64,000 nt of DNA from JBBRCE01 sp038205115 (GTDB lineage Bacteria > Planctomycetota > Planctomycetia > Pirellulales > JBBRCE01). A program made the translations under genes and the position numbers. Location of the stretch: positions 19,462-83,461 of the forward strand of contig JBBRCE010000019.1 of the NCBI GenBank assembly GCA_038205115.1, given 5' to 3'. The notes beneath the pieces are model-generated. The model searched no databases, was not told the origin of the DNA, and worked only from the letters and a program-made list of their open reading frames with translations. This document shows positions 25,121 through 34,396 of the stretch, piece by piece (within the stretch, counting starts at the first letter, position 1; each line of letters begins with the position of its first letter).

Positions 25121-26446
25121 TTAATGCGCGGCCGAGGTCGCCAGCGGATTGTCGGTTGCTGGAGGCAGCTTCTTTTCCGGACGCGGGGCAAAGATCAGCA
25201 CCGTGACCGCGCCGGCCATCGCCACCAGCAAGCCGGTGTAAAACATCGCCGAGGGATGCGCGTTGCTGCCCAGCAAGCTGACAAACGTATTGATCACCGG
25301 CGCACCGCCGAACACCAGCGGCATGACGTAAATGGGCTTACCACCGTAGTTGAAGGCCATGATCACGCCCAGCGCGCCGATCGCGCCGGTCGCGCCGCCG
25401 AGCAAACTCCAGATCGTACCCGTCGCGTTAAACGCGCCATGATTGGTGCGGCCAAACATAATCAGCGATGGAATGACCACCGCAATCACCATGTAGGCAA
25501 GGCCCACGCACAACAGCGGGCGCAAGCGGCTACCGGACATGGCGGCCTGACCTTTATGCAACGTCGGGCCATAAACGCCCCACGAGATGGCCGTCATGGC
25601 CGTGTAGAGCGCCACCAGAAAAATATTTGGCTGCGGCAATTTTGCAGCCAGTTCTTTGCGCTTGGCTTCAGCCTCTTCCAAGATGGGCGAAATGTATTTT
25701 GCGTAGATTTCTGGTTGCAGCTCTTTCATTTCGGCCGTTGAAGCTGCCGCGTAATCGATCGTTTTCCCATCGCCCTTATTGACTTTGACCAGCACCTGCG
25801 TGGTCGACAGCTTTTCGGTTTTCGCAAGGTACTGATCGTAGATGTCGCGGTGCTTGGCCTTCATATCGGCGATGGACGTGGAGTTGTATTTCTCGGTTTC
25901 GCCGGTGCCCGAGTCGATGACCACGATCGGGCCAGCCGGCGCGCCATGCAGCGATGGGCGGAAGATCAGTACCGCTGCCGAACCGAGGATCACCAGAGCC
26001 AGTCCAATCAAAAAGGCGGGACTCACCTGCTGAAAACTTTTTGCCATATACATGGTGGTCAGCGTGTTGACCACCGGCGCGCAGCCGAACACCAGCGGCA
26101 TCACGTACAACGGGTTGCCACCGCCGCCCAGCGCCAGAATCACGCCCAGCGCGCCCAGTGCACCGGCCGCTCCGGCGATCAAACTCCAAACAGCGCCGGT
26201 GGTGCTCCAATGACCGGCTTCGCCGGGCGCCTTGAGCAGCACGATCGGCACCACCACGGCAATGGCGAAGTAGGCCATGCCGACGCAGATGAACGCGCGC
26301 AGAGAATTGCCAAATCCGTCGACCGGCTCGCTATCGACCGAGGCCTTGGCTAACTCGCGTTTGCCCTGATCCAGCACCGGCCCGTAAACGCCCCAGCAAA
26401 TCATCACCAGGGCGGTAAACAGCAGAATCGTAACCATGCCTTTCAT
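25121..26446 (-). CDS. Internally duplicated 5+5 TM membrane protein with soluble insert
   Basis: 441 residues. Two homologous halves (about 1-165 and 275-430) each hold five hydrophobic segments and share the same motifs in order: WGVYGPVL / WGVYGPTL, AYFAIAVVVP / AYMVIAVVIP, WSLIAGAAGALGALGVI / WSLLGGATGAIGALGVI, and YVMPLVFGCAPVVNT / YVMPLVFGGAPVINT. A charged soluble segment of about 100 residues (about 170-270) joins them. An odd number of helices per half implies an antiparallel inverted repeat, as in drug/metabolite-type transporters. The substrate is unknown. The ATG at 26446 has GGAG 11 bases upstream; a GTG at 26458 is possible. Confidence 0.8.
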   Translation of the reverse strand: MKGMVTILLFTALVMICWGVYGPVLDQGKRELAKASVDSEPVDGFGNSLRAFICVGMAYFAIAVVVPIVLLKAPGEAGHWSTTGAVWSLIAGAAGALGALGVILALGGGGNPLYVMPLVFGCAPVVNTLTTMYMAKSFQQVSPAFLIGLALVILGSAAVLIFRPSLHGAPAGPIVVIDSGTGETEKYNSTSIADMKAKHRDIYDQYLAKTEKLSTTQVLVKVNKGDGKTIDYAAASTAEMKELQPEIYAKYISPILEEAEAKRKELAAKLPQPNIFLVALYTAMTAISWGVYGPTLHKGQAAMSGSRLRPLLCVGLAYMVIAVVIPSLIMFGRTNHGAFNATGTIWSLLGGATGAIGALGVIMAFNYGGKPIYVMPLVFGGAPVINTFVSLLGSNAHPSAMFYTGLLVAMAGAVTVLIFAPRPEKKLPPATDNPLATSAAH

Positions 26447-26614
26447 CGCGACGGGCACTCCAAACTAAGGATCGAGCGGGGCGGATGCGGCGCGCACTCC
26501 GCAGATGTTGCGGACAATCTAGCAGATTGGCCAGCAGCCGAAAACCAGGGTTATCCCGCTGCCGAGCCGGCGACCGAGGTTTGAAGAACCGCGGCCGTGC
26601 GGTAAAATCCGGCC

Positions 26615-28048
26615 ATGCCCTATCGCTCACTGGCCGATTTTTTGGAAGACCTGGCGCACAGCGGCAGCCTGCTGCGCATCGACCAAGAGTTTCAGCCGCG
26701 GTGGGAAGTGGCCGCGGCGACCGCCGAACTGAGCCGACGCGGCAATCAGGCCAACCTGTTCGCCAACATCAGTGATTGCCAGGCCGCCGTGGTGACAAAT
26801 CTGCTCGCCTCGCCACAGCATGTACTTCGTGCGTTGGCAGCCAAATCGCTGGACGAAGTCGCCGGCCGCGTGGGCGAATTCCTACAACAAAATGACAGCC
26901 GCGGCTGGCTACGGCGAATGGTCGGCAGCGACGAAGCGGCCCTACGCTGGCAACCCAAGCTCGTCAAAAGCGGTCTTTGCCAGCAAACGGTACGATTGGG
27001 CGACGACGTCGACCTGCGGCAACTGCCGCTGCTCACGGCTTGGACTGCGGACGTCGGGCCATCCATCAGTCTGGCGCCGCTAATTACCATTTCGGCCAAT
27101 AGCGAGCAGTCAGCGGCCTGCGGTTATGATCTGCTCGTTCTGGATCGCATGCGCCTGGCCGTATTTTGGCAACTGCCTGACGTCGCAGCGCGGCAGTTCG
27201 AAGAATACAGACGGCAAGCCAAACCCATGCCGGTGGCAATTGCGCTCGGTGGGGATCCTAGTTTGCGATTGATCACCAGTTGTTCGCTGACGCGCGAATT
27301 CGACGGACTGGTCTGGTCCGGCATGCTTCGCGGGCAACCGCTGGACGTCGTACGCGGCAAGACCATCGATTTGCGCGTGCCGGCCGATGCCGATGTGGTA
27401 ATCGAGGGCGTCATCGATCCGAGCGAACCGTTTGCGCTCTGCGGACCGCTCGGCAGCGAAACGGGCTACGCGCGGATGCCCACACGGGCTCCAGTGATCC
27501 ATGTTCGCGCCATCACGCAGCGGGCCAATCCGATACTGCCGCTCTACATTCCCGGTCTGGCTGGCGGCGAACTGCCGGCAATGCGTGCGGCCATGGAACG
27601 AATTTGCCTGCCGCTGGTTCAGGCGATGATTCCCGACCTGGTTGATCTCCATCGCCCCGGACTCGGCGGCGACGATGGCCTAACCGTGGTGAGTATCGAC
27701 AAACTTTACGCAGCGCAAGCGTTGCATGTCGCGCACGCTTGCTGGAGTTGGCCGCCGCTGATGCACGCCAAGGTGTTGATCGTGGTCGACGCGGCGGTGA
27801 ACGTACGCGATCTATCGCAAGTTTGGTCGGCCGTGGCGACCAGCGTTGCGCCTGGCCGCGATACGCCGATCGTGAACGGCGCCATCAGCTTGCTGGACCA
27901 CGCCGCGCCGACGCCGCTGGTCGGTGGCAAGCTGCTGCTCGATGCCACGACCAAATTGCCCGGCGAACATTCGCGCGCCTGGCCGGAAAAAAACTCGCTT
28001 CCGGACGACGTGCTGCAGAGCGTACGCGCGCAGTTGAAATTGAGCTGA
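26615..28048 (+). CDS. UbiD-family decarboxylase
   Basis: 477 residues, full length for the prenylated-FMN-dependent UbiD family. N-terminal YRSLADFLEDLAHSGSLLRID is the usual opening, and the central segment (VPADADVVIEGVIDPSE, GSETGYARMPTRAPVIHV) and the PLYIPGLAGGELPAM region match the family core. UbiD enzymes (de)carboxylate polyprenyl-hydroxybenzoate in ubiquinone synthesis or related aromatic and menaquinone-type precursors. No UbiX or quinone genes are adjacent, so the substrate is open. It is monocistronic and convergent with the creatininase-like gene. Confidence 0.88.
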   Translation: MPYRSLADFLEDLAHSGSLLRIDQEFQPRWEVAAATAELSRRGNQANLFANISDCQAAVVTNLLASPQHVLRALAAKSLDEVAGRVGEFLQQNDSRGWLRRMVGSDEAALRWQPKLVKSGLCQQTVRLGDDVDLRQLPLLTAWTADVGPSISLAPLITISANSEQSAACGYDLLVLDRMRLAVFWQLPDVAARQFEEYRRQAKPMPVAIALGGDPSLRLITSCSLTREFDGLVWSGMLRGQPLDVVRGKTIDLRVPADADVVIEGVIDPSEPFALCGPLGSETGYARMPTRAPVIHVRAITQRANPILPLYIPGLAGGELPAMRAAMERICLPLVQAMIPDLVDLHRPGLGGDDGLTVVSIDKLYAAQALHVAHACWSWPPLMHAKVLIVVDAAVNVRDLSQVWSAVATSVAPGRDTPIVNGAISLLDHAAPTPLVGGKLLLDATTKLPGEHSRAWPEKNSLPDDVLQSVRAQLKLS

Positions 28049-28131
28049 GGCGTGTGTCAATTTTCCGCGAACAACCTTTCAGCGACCTGCGCGCAGGCCG
28101 TGCGCGAACGAATCGCTGAGCGAGCGGCTGG

Positions 28132-29001
28132 CTACTTGCCATCGACTTTTTCGGCGGCAAACTGCTTATCGATTGCGGCAACAGTTGCCGCAGCGCGAAA
28201 ATCGACGATCTTCCGACCCCATTCGATGGTCTTTTCGGCCGGCGCGAGGTCGATGCCGTTGATCTTGAACTTGCCAGCCGCAATTCGCTGCTGCATTCGC
28301 ACCGAGCTGGGATCGACGAACATCATCTGCGCGGTGATTACGAAACTATCGTGATAGCCTTCGTCGACTTCTTTGATGCCCTGCTTTTTGAGCCAGGCGT
28401 TGACCACGTCGTAGGCGTAGTATTCGGGGATGTAAACCAAGCGCGGCGCCGGCTTGACTTTGCTGGCTTCGGCCTGCCACGCTTTTGTCAATTTCTCGGC
28501 CACGGCTTGCATGCCATCTTGATTGCCGCCGCTATCGCCAATCATCACAATTCGCTCGAAACCGTGCGTGCGCATACTGCGACAAATGTCGGTCAGCAGC
28601 GCCTCGTAGGTTTCTTCGCTGAGACTGACGGTGCCTGGAAACTTCATGTGCTGGCTGGGCGGTTCGATTCTGCCCTCTGGCACAAATCCCACAATCGGCG
28701 CGACCAGTGCGTTGCCCAACTTACGGGCGATGGCGTTGGTGGTTGCCCGCAAGATGACATTGTGCTTGCCGGTGGCCAAGTAGGGACCGTTTTGCTCGAC
28801 GCCGCCGGTGGCCACGATGACGGTTTTTTTACCGGCCGCCAGCGCGTCGCGAACTTCCATCCAAGTCATGTCTTCGATCATCACGGTATCCAGCGCTTCG
28901 ATTGGCCGCGCTTGCTTGGGATCGGCGGCAATACCGCCGTTGACCGTCACAAGCACAATTGCGGGCGCGAACAGAGCACAAAGCGAGCGAAGGCGAAGCA
29001 T
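28132..29001 (-). CDS. Secreted creatininase-family amidohydrolase with altered metal site
   Basis: 289 residues with a signal peptide (about 1-26), fitting a periplasmic protein. The family fold is recognised from VATGGVEQNGPYLATG and MIGDSGGNQDGM. Canonical creatininase has EQHGPH....TD and a NGHGGN/GH.E motif; here the first His is Asn, the Asp site reads His (GKHN), and the third-motif His is Asp (GDSGGN). Glu is kept. This pattern suggests a subfamily with a changed or lost metal site, not simple decay, because the surrounding motifs are intact. The substrate is unknown. Confidence 0.82.
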   Translation of the reverse strand: MLRLRSLCALFAPAIVLVTVNGGIAADPKQARPIEALDTVMIEDMTWMEVRDALAAGKKTVIVATGGVEQNGPYLATGKHNVILRATTNAIARKLGNALVAPIVGFVPEGRIEPPSQHMKFPGTVSLSEETYEALLTDICRSMRTHGFERIVMIGDSGGNQDGMQAVAEKLTKAWQAEASKVKPAPRLVYIPEYYAYDVVNAWLKKQGIKEVDEGYHDSFVITAQMMFVDPSSVRMQQRIAAGKFKINGIDLAPAEKTIEWGRKIVDFRAAATVAAIDKQFAAEKVDGK

Positions 29002-29209
29002 CGGGTGAGGACTCGTTTACGAGGGGTGACAGTTCGTCAAGTAAACAACTGATTGTATCAGCGGCCGAAGCCGCAGGCGCACCGCGGCGTTGGCAAGATC
29101 TCGACCACGTCAAATCGCGGCACTATCCAACCGGGCGGCCGGATTTTATGATGGATGGTCGCGATTTGACTGGTGCCGCCTTACTTGTTGAAAAAAATCG
29201 AGAGTCGTC

Positions 29210-30100
29210 ATGCCCACTCGAGGGGAAGCGTTTGCCGGCCTGTCCGTGGCCATTGTCACTCCGTTCGATGCCGCGGGAGAGATTGATTCGGCGGCGCTCC
29301 GCGCACAGATCGAATTTCAAATTGCCGCCGGCACGGTCTGTATATGTCCGGCAGGCACGACCGGCGAATCGCCCACGCTGACCCACCAAGAGCATGAGCG
29401 CGTCATTGCGGAAAGCGTGCAAATTGCCGCCGGCCGGATCAAGGTCATGCCGGGCACGGGCAGCAACAGCACCCGCGAGGCACTGCGTTTGACGCAGGTG
29501 GCCGCGCGGGCGGGCGCCGACGCCGCACTGGTTGTGGCGCCATATTACAACAAGCCGACGCAAGAAGGCTTTTATCTACACTTCAAGGCGCTGGCCGAAG
29601 CGGTGGATATTCCGATCTGCGTCTATAACATTCCCGGGCGTACCGGAAAAAACATCGAGCCGGAAACGATTGCCCGCATGGCGGAATCGAAGAACATTGC
29701 TCTGGTCAAAGAAGCTACGGGTTCGTTGGATCAGGCCTCGCAGATCATCGCGCTGACGGATCTGACGGTGCTCAGCGGCGACGATAGTTTGACGTTGCCG
29801 CTGATGTCCGTTGGCGGACGTGGCGTGATCAGCGTGGTGGGCAACATCGTGCCGCGCGACGTGATTGCCATGTGCAAGGCGTTCGACGCAGGCGACATCG
29901 CGGCCGCGCAGTCCTGGCACCATAAGCTATTTCCGCTTTGTCGAGACATGCTGGGCCTCTCGACCAATCCGATTCCGATCAAAGCGGCCATGAAGCTACT
30001 CCGCCGCGACAACGGCCAGTTACGGATGCCGATGACCGAACTCGACAGCGCCAGTGAAGCCAAGCTGGCGAAGAGCCTGGCGGCTTACGGTTTGTTGTAA
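29210..30100 (+). CDS. dapA: 4-hydroxy-tetrahydrodipicolinate synthase
   Basis: Condenses pyruvate with aspartate semialdehyde in lysine and meso-diaminopimelate synthesis. 296 residues, a normal (beta/alpha)8 aldolase. AIVTPFDAAGEID, PAGTTGESPTLTHQEH, GTGSNSTREALRL, APYYNKPTQEGF, CVYNIPGRTG (catalytic Tyr) and ALVKEATGS (Schiff-base Lys) are all visible. Some members are other pyruvate aldolases, such as N-acetylneuraminate lyase, but the motif set fits DapA. ATG at 29210 has a purine-rich GAGAG upstream. Confidence 0.93.
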   Translation: MPTRGEAFAGLSVAIVTPFDAAGEIDSAALRAQIEFQIAAGTVCICPAGTTGESPTLTHQEHERVIAESVQIAAGRIKVMPGTGSNSTREALRLTQVAARAGADAALVVAPYYNKPTQEGFYLHFKALAEAVDIPICVYNIPGRTGKNIEPETIARMAESKNIALVKEATGSLDQASQIIALTDLTVLSGDDSLTLPLMSVGGRGVISVVGNIVPRDVIAMCKAFDAGDIAAAQSWHHKLFPLCRDMLGLSTNPIPIKAAMKLLRRDNGQLRMPMTELDSASEAKLAKSLAAYGLL

Positions 30101-30193
30101 TCGCGGCATTCACCAGCGGGCGAATCAGGCGCTTCCGCGTTGTCTGGCGCTACCGTGCAGTGCGCCAAGGCCTGAAGATTTTCTAAAAATGCT

Positions 30194-30222
30194 TTCGCTG
30201 GCTGCTGGCACCTGCTTATAAT
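30194..30222 (+). promoter_or_regulatory. Candidate promoter of the moxR cluster
   Basis: A perfect TATAAT (30217-30222) lies about 114 bases before the moxR ATG. A weak -35 (TTCGCT, 30194-30199) sits 17 bases upstream of it. This is the only perfect -10 box I noticed on this strand in the region. Confidence 0.45.
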
Positions 30223-30335
30223 ATCCCCCAACTTGCGGTGGATTGCCCGCTCTGGAAAATCGGCCTCGTCCTGAGGCCGCTGGTCGGCACTCATCATTTC
30301 TCATTGGTTTCGGTTCCGCTTTCCGGAGTTCTTCT

Positions 30336-31343
30336 ATGGCGACAGCGGTAGCAAGCGAGCACGCGGCAGCTCAACAAATTGAACGCTTTGCCGATCGTGT
30401 GGCAACCATCCGACGCAGCCTGCATCAGGTGGTCGTTGGTCAGGACGAGGCGATTGACCAACTGCTGATTTGCGGACTGACCGGTTCGCATGCGCTGTTG
30501 GTGGGCGTACCGGGACTCGCAAAAACGCTAATGGTCAAAGCGCTGGCATCGGCCTTTCACTGGAAGTACTCACGCATCCAGTTTACGCCGGATTTGATGC
30601 CGTCGGATATCAGCGGCTACGAATTGCTGGGCCGCGCCGAAGATGGCGGCGGGCCGCAAATGGTGTTTCGCCCGGGACCAGTGTTTGCCAACCTCGTGTT
30701 GGCGGACGAAATCAATCGCGCCGCGCCTAAGACGCAATCCGCGCTGCTGGAGGCCATGGCGGAACGCCAGGTGACGGTTGGTGGCCAAACTTATCCGCTG
30801 GCCGAGCCGTTTTTGGTTGTCGCCACGCAAAATCCAATCGAGCAAGAAGGCACGTATCCGTTGCCCGAAGCGCAGTTGGATCGCTTCATGATGGAAATTC
30901 GCGTGGCTTATCCCACGCCCGAGCAAGAAGAAGCCATCGTCGTGCAAACGACTGCCGGCCCAACCAAGCTGCCGGAAGCGGCGCTGGATCGTGAAGCATT
31001 TTTGGACCTGCGCGATCTGGTCTTGGCGGTGCCGCTAGCGCCTAACGTGGCGAAATTTGCCGTAAAACTTTGCGGCGCGAGCCGGCCGGAATCGGCCACT
31101 GCCAGCAAATACGTCAAGGATTACGTGGCCTGGGGCGCCGGACCGCGTGGCTCGCAAAATTTGGTGCTGGCTGCCAAAGCCCGCGCGCTGCTGACCGGAC
31201 GCACCGCGCCCACGGTGGACGATATCCTGAATGTGGCGATGCCCATTTTGCGACATCGGATCATCGTCAATCACCGTGCGGTGGGCGACGGCCTGACGGC
31301 ATCGGCGGTTGTCGAACAACTCCTGCGGCAGAACGCATCATGA
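30336..31343 (+). CDS. moxR: MoxR-family AAA+ ATPase
   Basis: 335 residues. Walker A GVPGLAKT (57-64), Walker B VLADEIN (about 121-127), sensor-type VVATQNPIEQEGTYPLPEAQLDRF and a C-terminal lid. MoxR ATPases act as chaperones that activate or assemble partner complexes and almost always sit beside DUF58/vWA genes, as here. ATG at 30336 with GGAG 7 bases upstream was chosen over an earlier TTG. The stop overlaps the next ATG by four bases (ATGA), implying translational coupling with the DUF58 gene. Confidence 0.93.
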   Translation: MATAVASEHAAAQQIERFADRVATIRRSLHQVVVGQDEAIDQLLICGLTGSHALLVGVPGLAKTLMVKALASAFHWKYSRIQFTPDLMPSDISGYELLGRAEDGGGPQMVFRPGPVFANLVLADEINRAAPKTQSALLEAMAERQVTVGGQTYPLAEPFLVVATQNPIEQEGTYPLPEAQLDRFMMEIRVAYPTPEQEEAIVVQTTAGPTKLPEAALDREAFLDLRDLVLAVPLAPNVAKFAVKLCGASRPESATASKYVKDYVAWGAGPRGSQNLVLAAKARALLTGRTAPTVDDILNVAMPILRHRIIVNHRAVGDGLTASAVVEQLLRQNAS

Positions 31344-32251
31344 GCGTCGCCTCACGAAGTCCCTATCTCGATTTGCGCGCGCTGGCGTCGGTGTCCCACA
31401 TGCGGTTCATCACGCGGCAGCGAATCGAGGGTTCGTTTAGCGGGCGGCATCCGTCGCGTCGCCAAGGCGGCGCTGGCGAGTTCGTCGATTTCCGCGAGTA
31501 TACGGGCGGCGAAGACCTACGCCGCCTGGACTGGAAGGTCTATGGGCGCACCGGAAAAGCGTTCGTGCGATTGCATCAGGACGAAACCAACCTGATCTGC
31601 ACGTTGGCGGTGGACGGCAGCGGTTCCATGCAATTCGGCGGTCGCTCGAACAGCGATTCGCGCGGTTCGAAACTCGATTACGCCAAGTATCTGACCACCG
31701 GTTTGAGTCACGTCATTCAGCAAGGTCAGGATCAAGTCGGAATGGCCGTGCTGCGCGAGGCGGAGATCGAGTATCTGCCGCCCGGCGGCACCGCATCGCA
31801 TGTGGCGCGATTGCAGTCGAACATCGAGCAGATCAACACCGCGCCTGCGTCCACATTGGCGCCGGCGTTGCGGAAATTATTCGAGCGGGCCAGTCGGCGC
31901 GGGGTGCTGATGTTGGTCAGTGATTTTCTGGCGGACGATTTGATCGATGTCGCGGCGGCCTTGCGATTGTTCCGGCATCGCGGTTGGGAAGTGGTCGCCT
32001 TGCACTTGGTTCATCCCCATGAGGAGCAATTGCCAGATGGCATGGCATTTCGCTTCGAAGGCATGGAGAACGACGGTTCGCTGTCGTGTTCGCCGAACGA
32101 AATTCGCGCGGCCTATCAGCAGCGATTTGCCGCGCATCTGACCGCGGTTCGTCAAGCGATGCTGTCGGTGGGCTGCGATTACCGCCTGGTTTCCACAGGT
32201 ATTGGGTACATGCAAACGTTGGGAGGGTTTTTGGTCGAGCGGTCGGGCTAG
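31340..32251 (+). CDS. DUF58 protein with vWA-like MIDAS
   Basis: 303 residues, cytoplasmic or peripheral. It contains the DUF58 hallmark DFREYTGGEDLRRLDWKVYGR (about 53-73) and then a vWA-like MIDAS LAVDGSGSMQFGG (about 90-100), with the rest reading as a Rossmann-like vWA fold. In MoxR loci the DUF58 protein is thought to be the substrate or partner of the ATPase. It starts at the ATG overlapping the moxR stop. The longer in-frame extension upstream is opposite-frame moxR sequence and is not used. Confidence 0.9.
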   Translation: MSVASRSPYLDLRALASVSHMRFITRQRIEGSFSGRHPSRRQGGAGEFVDFREYTGGEDLRRLDWKVYGRTGKAFVRLHQDETNLICTLAVDGSGSMQFGGRSNSDSRGSKLDYAKYLTTGLSHVIQQGQDQVGMAVLREAEIEYLPPGGTASHVARLQSNIEQINTAPASTLAPALRKLFERASRRGVLMLVSDFLADDLIDVAAALRLFRHRGWEVVALHLVHPHEEQLPDGMAFRFEGMENDGSLSCSPNEIRAAYQQRFAAHLTAVRQAMLSVGCDYRLVSTGIGYMQTLGGFLVERSG

Positions 32252-32278
32252 TTTTCTTCAAATCACATCGGGATCGCG

Positions 32279-34393
32279 ATGACTTTTGTTCATCCCTGGG
32301 CGATGTTCGCCGGCGTGCTGCTGGCCGGGCTTCCGGTGGCGGTTCATTTCTTGACGCGCCCGCGGCCGGTGGCTCATCCGCTTTCGACACTGCGCTTTGT
32401 GCGCGAGTTGCTAAAACAGTGCAGCGCGCGTTCGCGCCTGCGCGATGCGTTGGTGCTGGCCTGCCGAACGCTCATGGTGTTGGCCGTGGCCGCGGCGATT
32501 GCCCGGCCGCGTTTTGATGGCGACGTCGTCAGCAGCGCCGACAATCCGGGCGAAGTGCGGCGGGTTGTCGTGCTCGACGTCAGCCAGAGCATGGGCGCGC
32601 GCGACGGCGGCGTGCAATTGCTCGATCGCGCTCGAGCCAAGGCCAATGAGTTTCTACGTTATCAGCCCGGTTTACGGGCCAACGTGCTGCTGGCCGGCGC
32701 GGCCCCGCAGCCGGTTTTCGAACAACTCTCGACGAATTTCGACTCGCTACAAGCCGCTGTCCGCGACGCGCAGGTCGGACCCCAACGATTGGAGTTACGG
32801 CCAACTTTGGAAGCGGCCGCCAAACTGCTGCAGGCAAAAGCGCCCGGTAGCGACACGCGCCGCGAACTGGTGCTGGTCAGCGATTTTCAACGTCGCAACT
32901 GGGGCGCAGTCGATTTTTCGGTCGTTCCGGCCGATGTGCGAATTGAACTGGTGGCCACAGCCAGCTCGGCCACACTCCCGAACGTGGCGATCGTCCGTGC
33001 CGAGTGCCCCGGCCGCGCCGTGGTCGGCCGCACGGCGCAATGGGAAGTGGATATTGCCAATGGTACGCCCAACCCGCGCGAGGTGGGCGTGGACATTGCG
33101 GTCGGAGAAACGGCCTATCATCTGCAAGGGCGCTGCCTGCCGCAACGCGTGACCACGCTGAGTGGCGAATTTTTGCCGACGGCGCCGGGTTGGCTGTGGG
33201 GGCAAGCGTGTCTGACCGGCAATGACGACGCGCTGGCCACCGACGACCAGCGCGCCTGCGCGGTGCAAGTTCGCCGGCAGCCAACGTACGCGCTGATCAC
33301 CCGCCAGGCCGAATCGCAGCGTACTTCGTCCAGCTACCTGCTCGAGTGCGCGCTGGCGCCAGACGCGGCATTGAAAGAGCGCGCCGCCGCCAAGGTGCTG
33401 CGCATTTCTCCGCAAAGCCTTGATCGCGAAACGCTCGCGCCCGCGGAAGTCATCGCCCTGGATCATCCCGGTAAAATCGACGATGTCGGTTTGCGACTGT
33501 TGGCGAACCTGATGCGCCGCGGCAAGACGATCTTATACGTCACCGCCGAACCGGTCGACGCCGTGAATCTCAAGCTGATGTCGGACGTCGTCGCGCGAGC
33601 CTGGCAGTTGCCGGTGGAGTTTGCCGCGCCGGTCGGTGGGCAAAGCCGACGCGCGATGTTCTTGCAGACATTCCGCCGCGAGTCGCCCGCATTCAAAATC
33701 TTTGGCGAACAAACCGATGCCGCCATCGGCGGATTGCGATTTTCCGGTGGTCTGGTTTCTCGCAAGTTAGAGACCGGATTGTCGGACGACGTGTTGGCCA
33801 GCTACGCCGACGGTTCGGCGGCCATCGCCCTCAGCGGAGTCGAGGCTGGCAGTCTGCTGGTTTTAAATGCCGACTTGGCGGAATCGAATCTTTCGGCCAG
33901 CGGCGTTTTTCTGCCGCTGCTGGAGGAACTTCTGCAGCAATCGTTGAACCGCCGTCGAATGTCAACGTCGCTTGCCAGCGGCGAGCGATTGGATATCCAG
34001 TTGCCGACGGAAGTCGGCACGGCTGCGGGCTTGCAAATAACCTCCGGCGAATCCAACGATTCGCCCATCGATGGGCGCTGGGGTCGATTGGCGGACGACG
34101 GGGCTGGAGTGCGCTGGAGCAGTACCGCGGCGCCGGCACCGGGCGTTTATCGCGTGTGTCGCGGCAACGAAACGGTTTTTGCACTGGCCACCGGCGTTCA
34201 CTCCGACGAGAGCCAGTTGGAATATCTGTCGCCGGACGTGCTGACCAATCGCTTGGCGGCCGGACGAAACGTGCATTATCAATCGACCACGGAAACCGAA
34301 CCCGACGCCGATCGCTGGTGGGCCTGGCTGTGCGCGATTGGCCTGGGATGTGCGCTGGCGGAACTTGGCTTGCACTTAATCTTTCGAAGTTAA
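32279..34393 (+). CDS. BatA-like membrane protein, vWA domain
   Basis: 704 residues. The first ~70 are the aerotolerance-regulator N-terminal type (FVHPWAMFAGVLLAGLPVAVHF, then RPRPVAHPLSTLRFVREL and a second helix). A vWA domain follows with MIDAS VLDVSQSMGA (DxSxS). A long beta-rich part ends in a C-terminal transmembrane segment (WAWLCAIGLGCALAELG). Such proteins pair with DUF58 and MoxR in membrane-bound complexes. The exact role is unknown. It lies 27 bases after the DUF58 gene. Confidence 0.85.
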   Translation: MTFVHPWAMFAGVLLAGLPVAVHFLTRPRPVAHPLSTLRFVRELLKQCSARSRLRDALVLACRTLMVLAVAAAIARPRFDGDVVSSADNPGEVRRVVVLDVSQSMGARDGGVQLLDRARAKANEFLRYQPGLRANVLLAGAAPQPVFEQLSTNFDSLQAAVRDAQVGPQRLELRPTLEAAAKLLQAKAPGSDTRRELVLVSDFQRRNWGAVDFSVVPADVRIELVATASSATLPNVAIVRAECPGRAVVGRTAQWEVDIANGTPNPREVGVDIAVGETAYHLQGRCLPQRVTTLSGEFLPTAPGWLWGQACLTGNDDALATDDQRACAVQVRRQPTYALITRQAESQRTSSSYLLECALAPDAALKERAAAKVLRISPQSLDRETLAPAEVIALDHPGKIDDVGLRLLANLMRRGKTILYVTAEPVDAVNLKLMSDVVARAWQLPVEFAAPVGGQSRRAMFLQTFRRESPAFKIFGEQTDAAIGGLRFSGGLVSRKLETGLSDDVLASYADGSAAIALSGVEAGSLLVLNADLAESNLSASGVFLPLLEELLQQSLNRRRMSTSLASGERLDIQLPTEVGTAAGLQITSGESNDSPIDGRWGRLADDGAGVRWSSTAAPAPGVYRVCRGNETVFALATGVHSDESQLEYLSPDVLTNRLAAGRNVHYQSTTETEPDADRWWAWLCAIGLGCALAELGLHLIFRS

Positions 34394-34396
34394 TCT

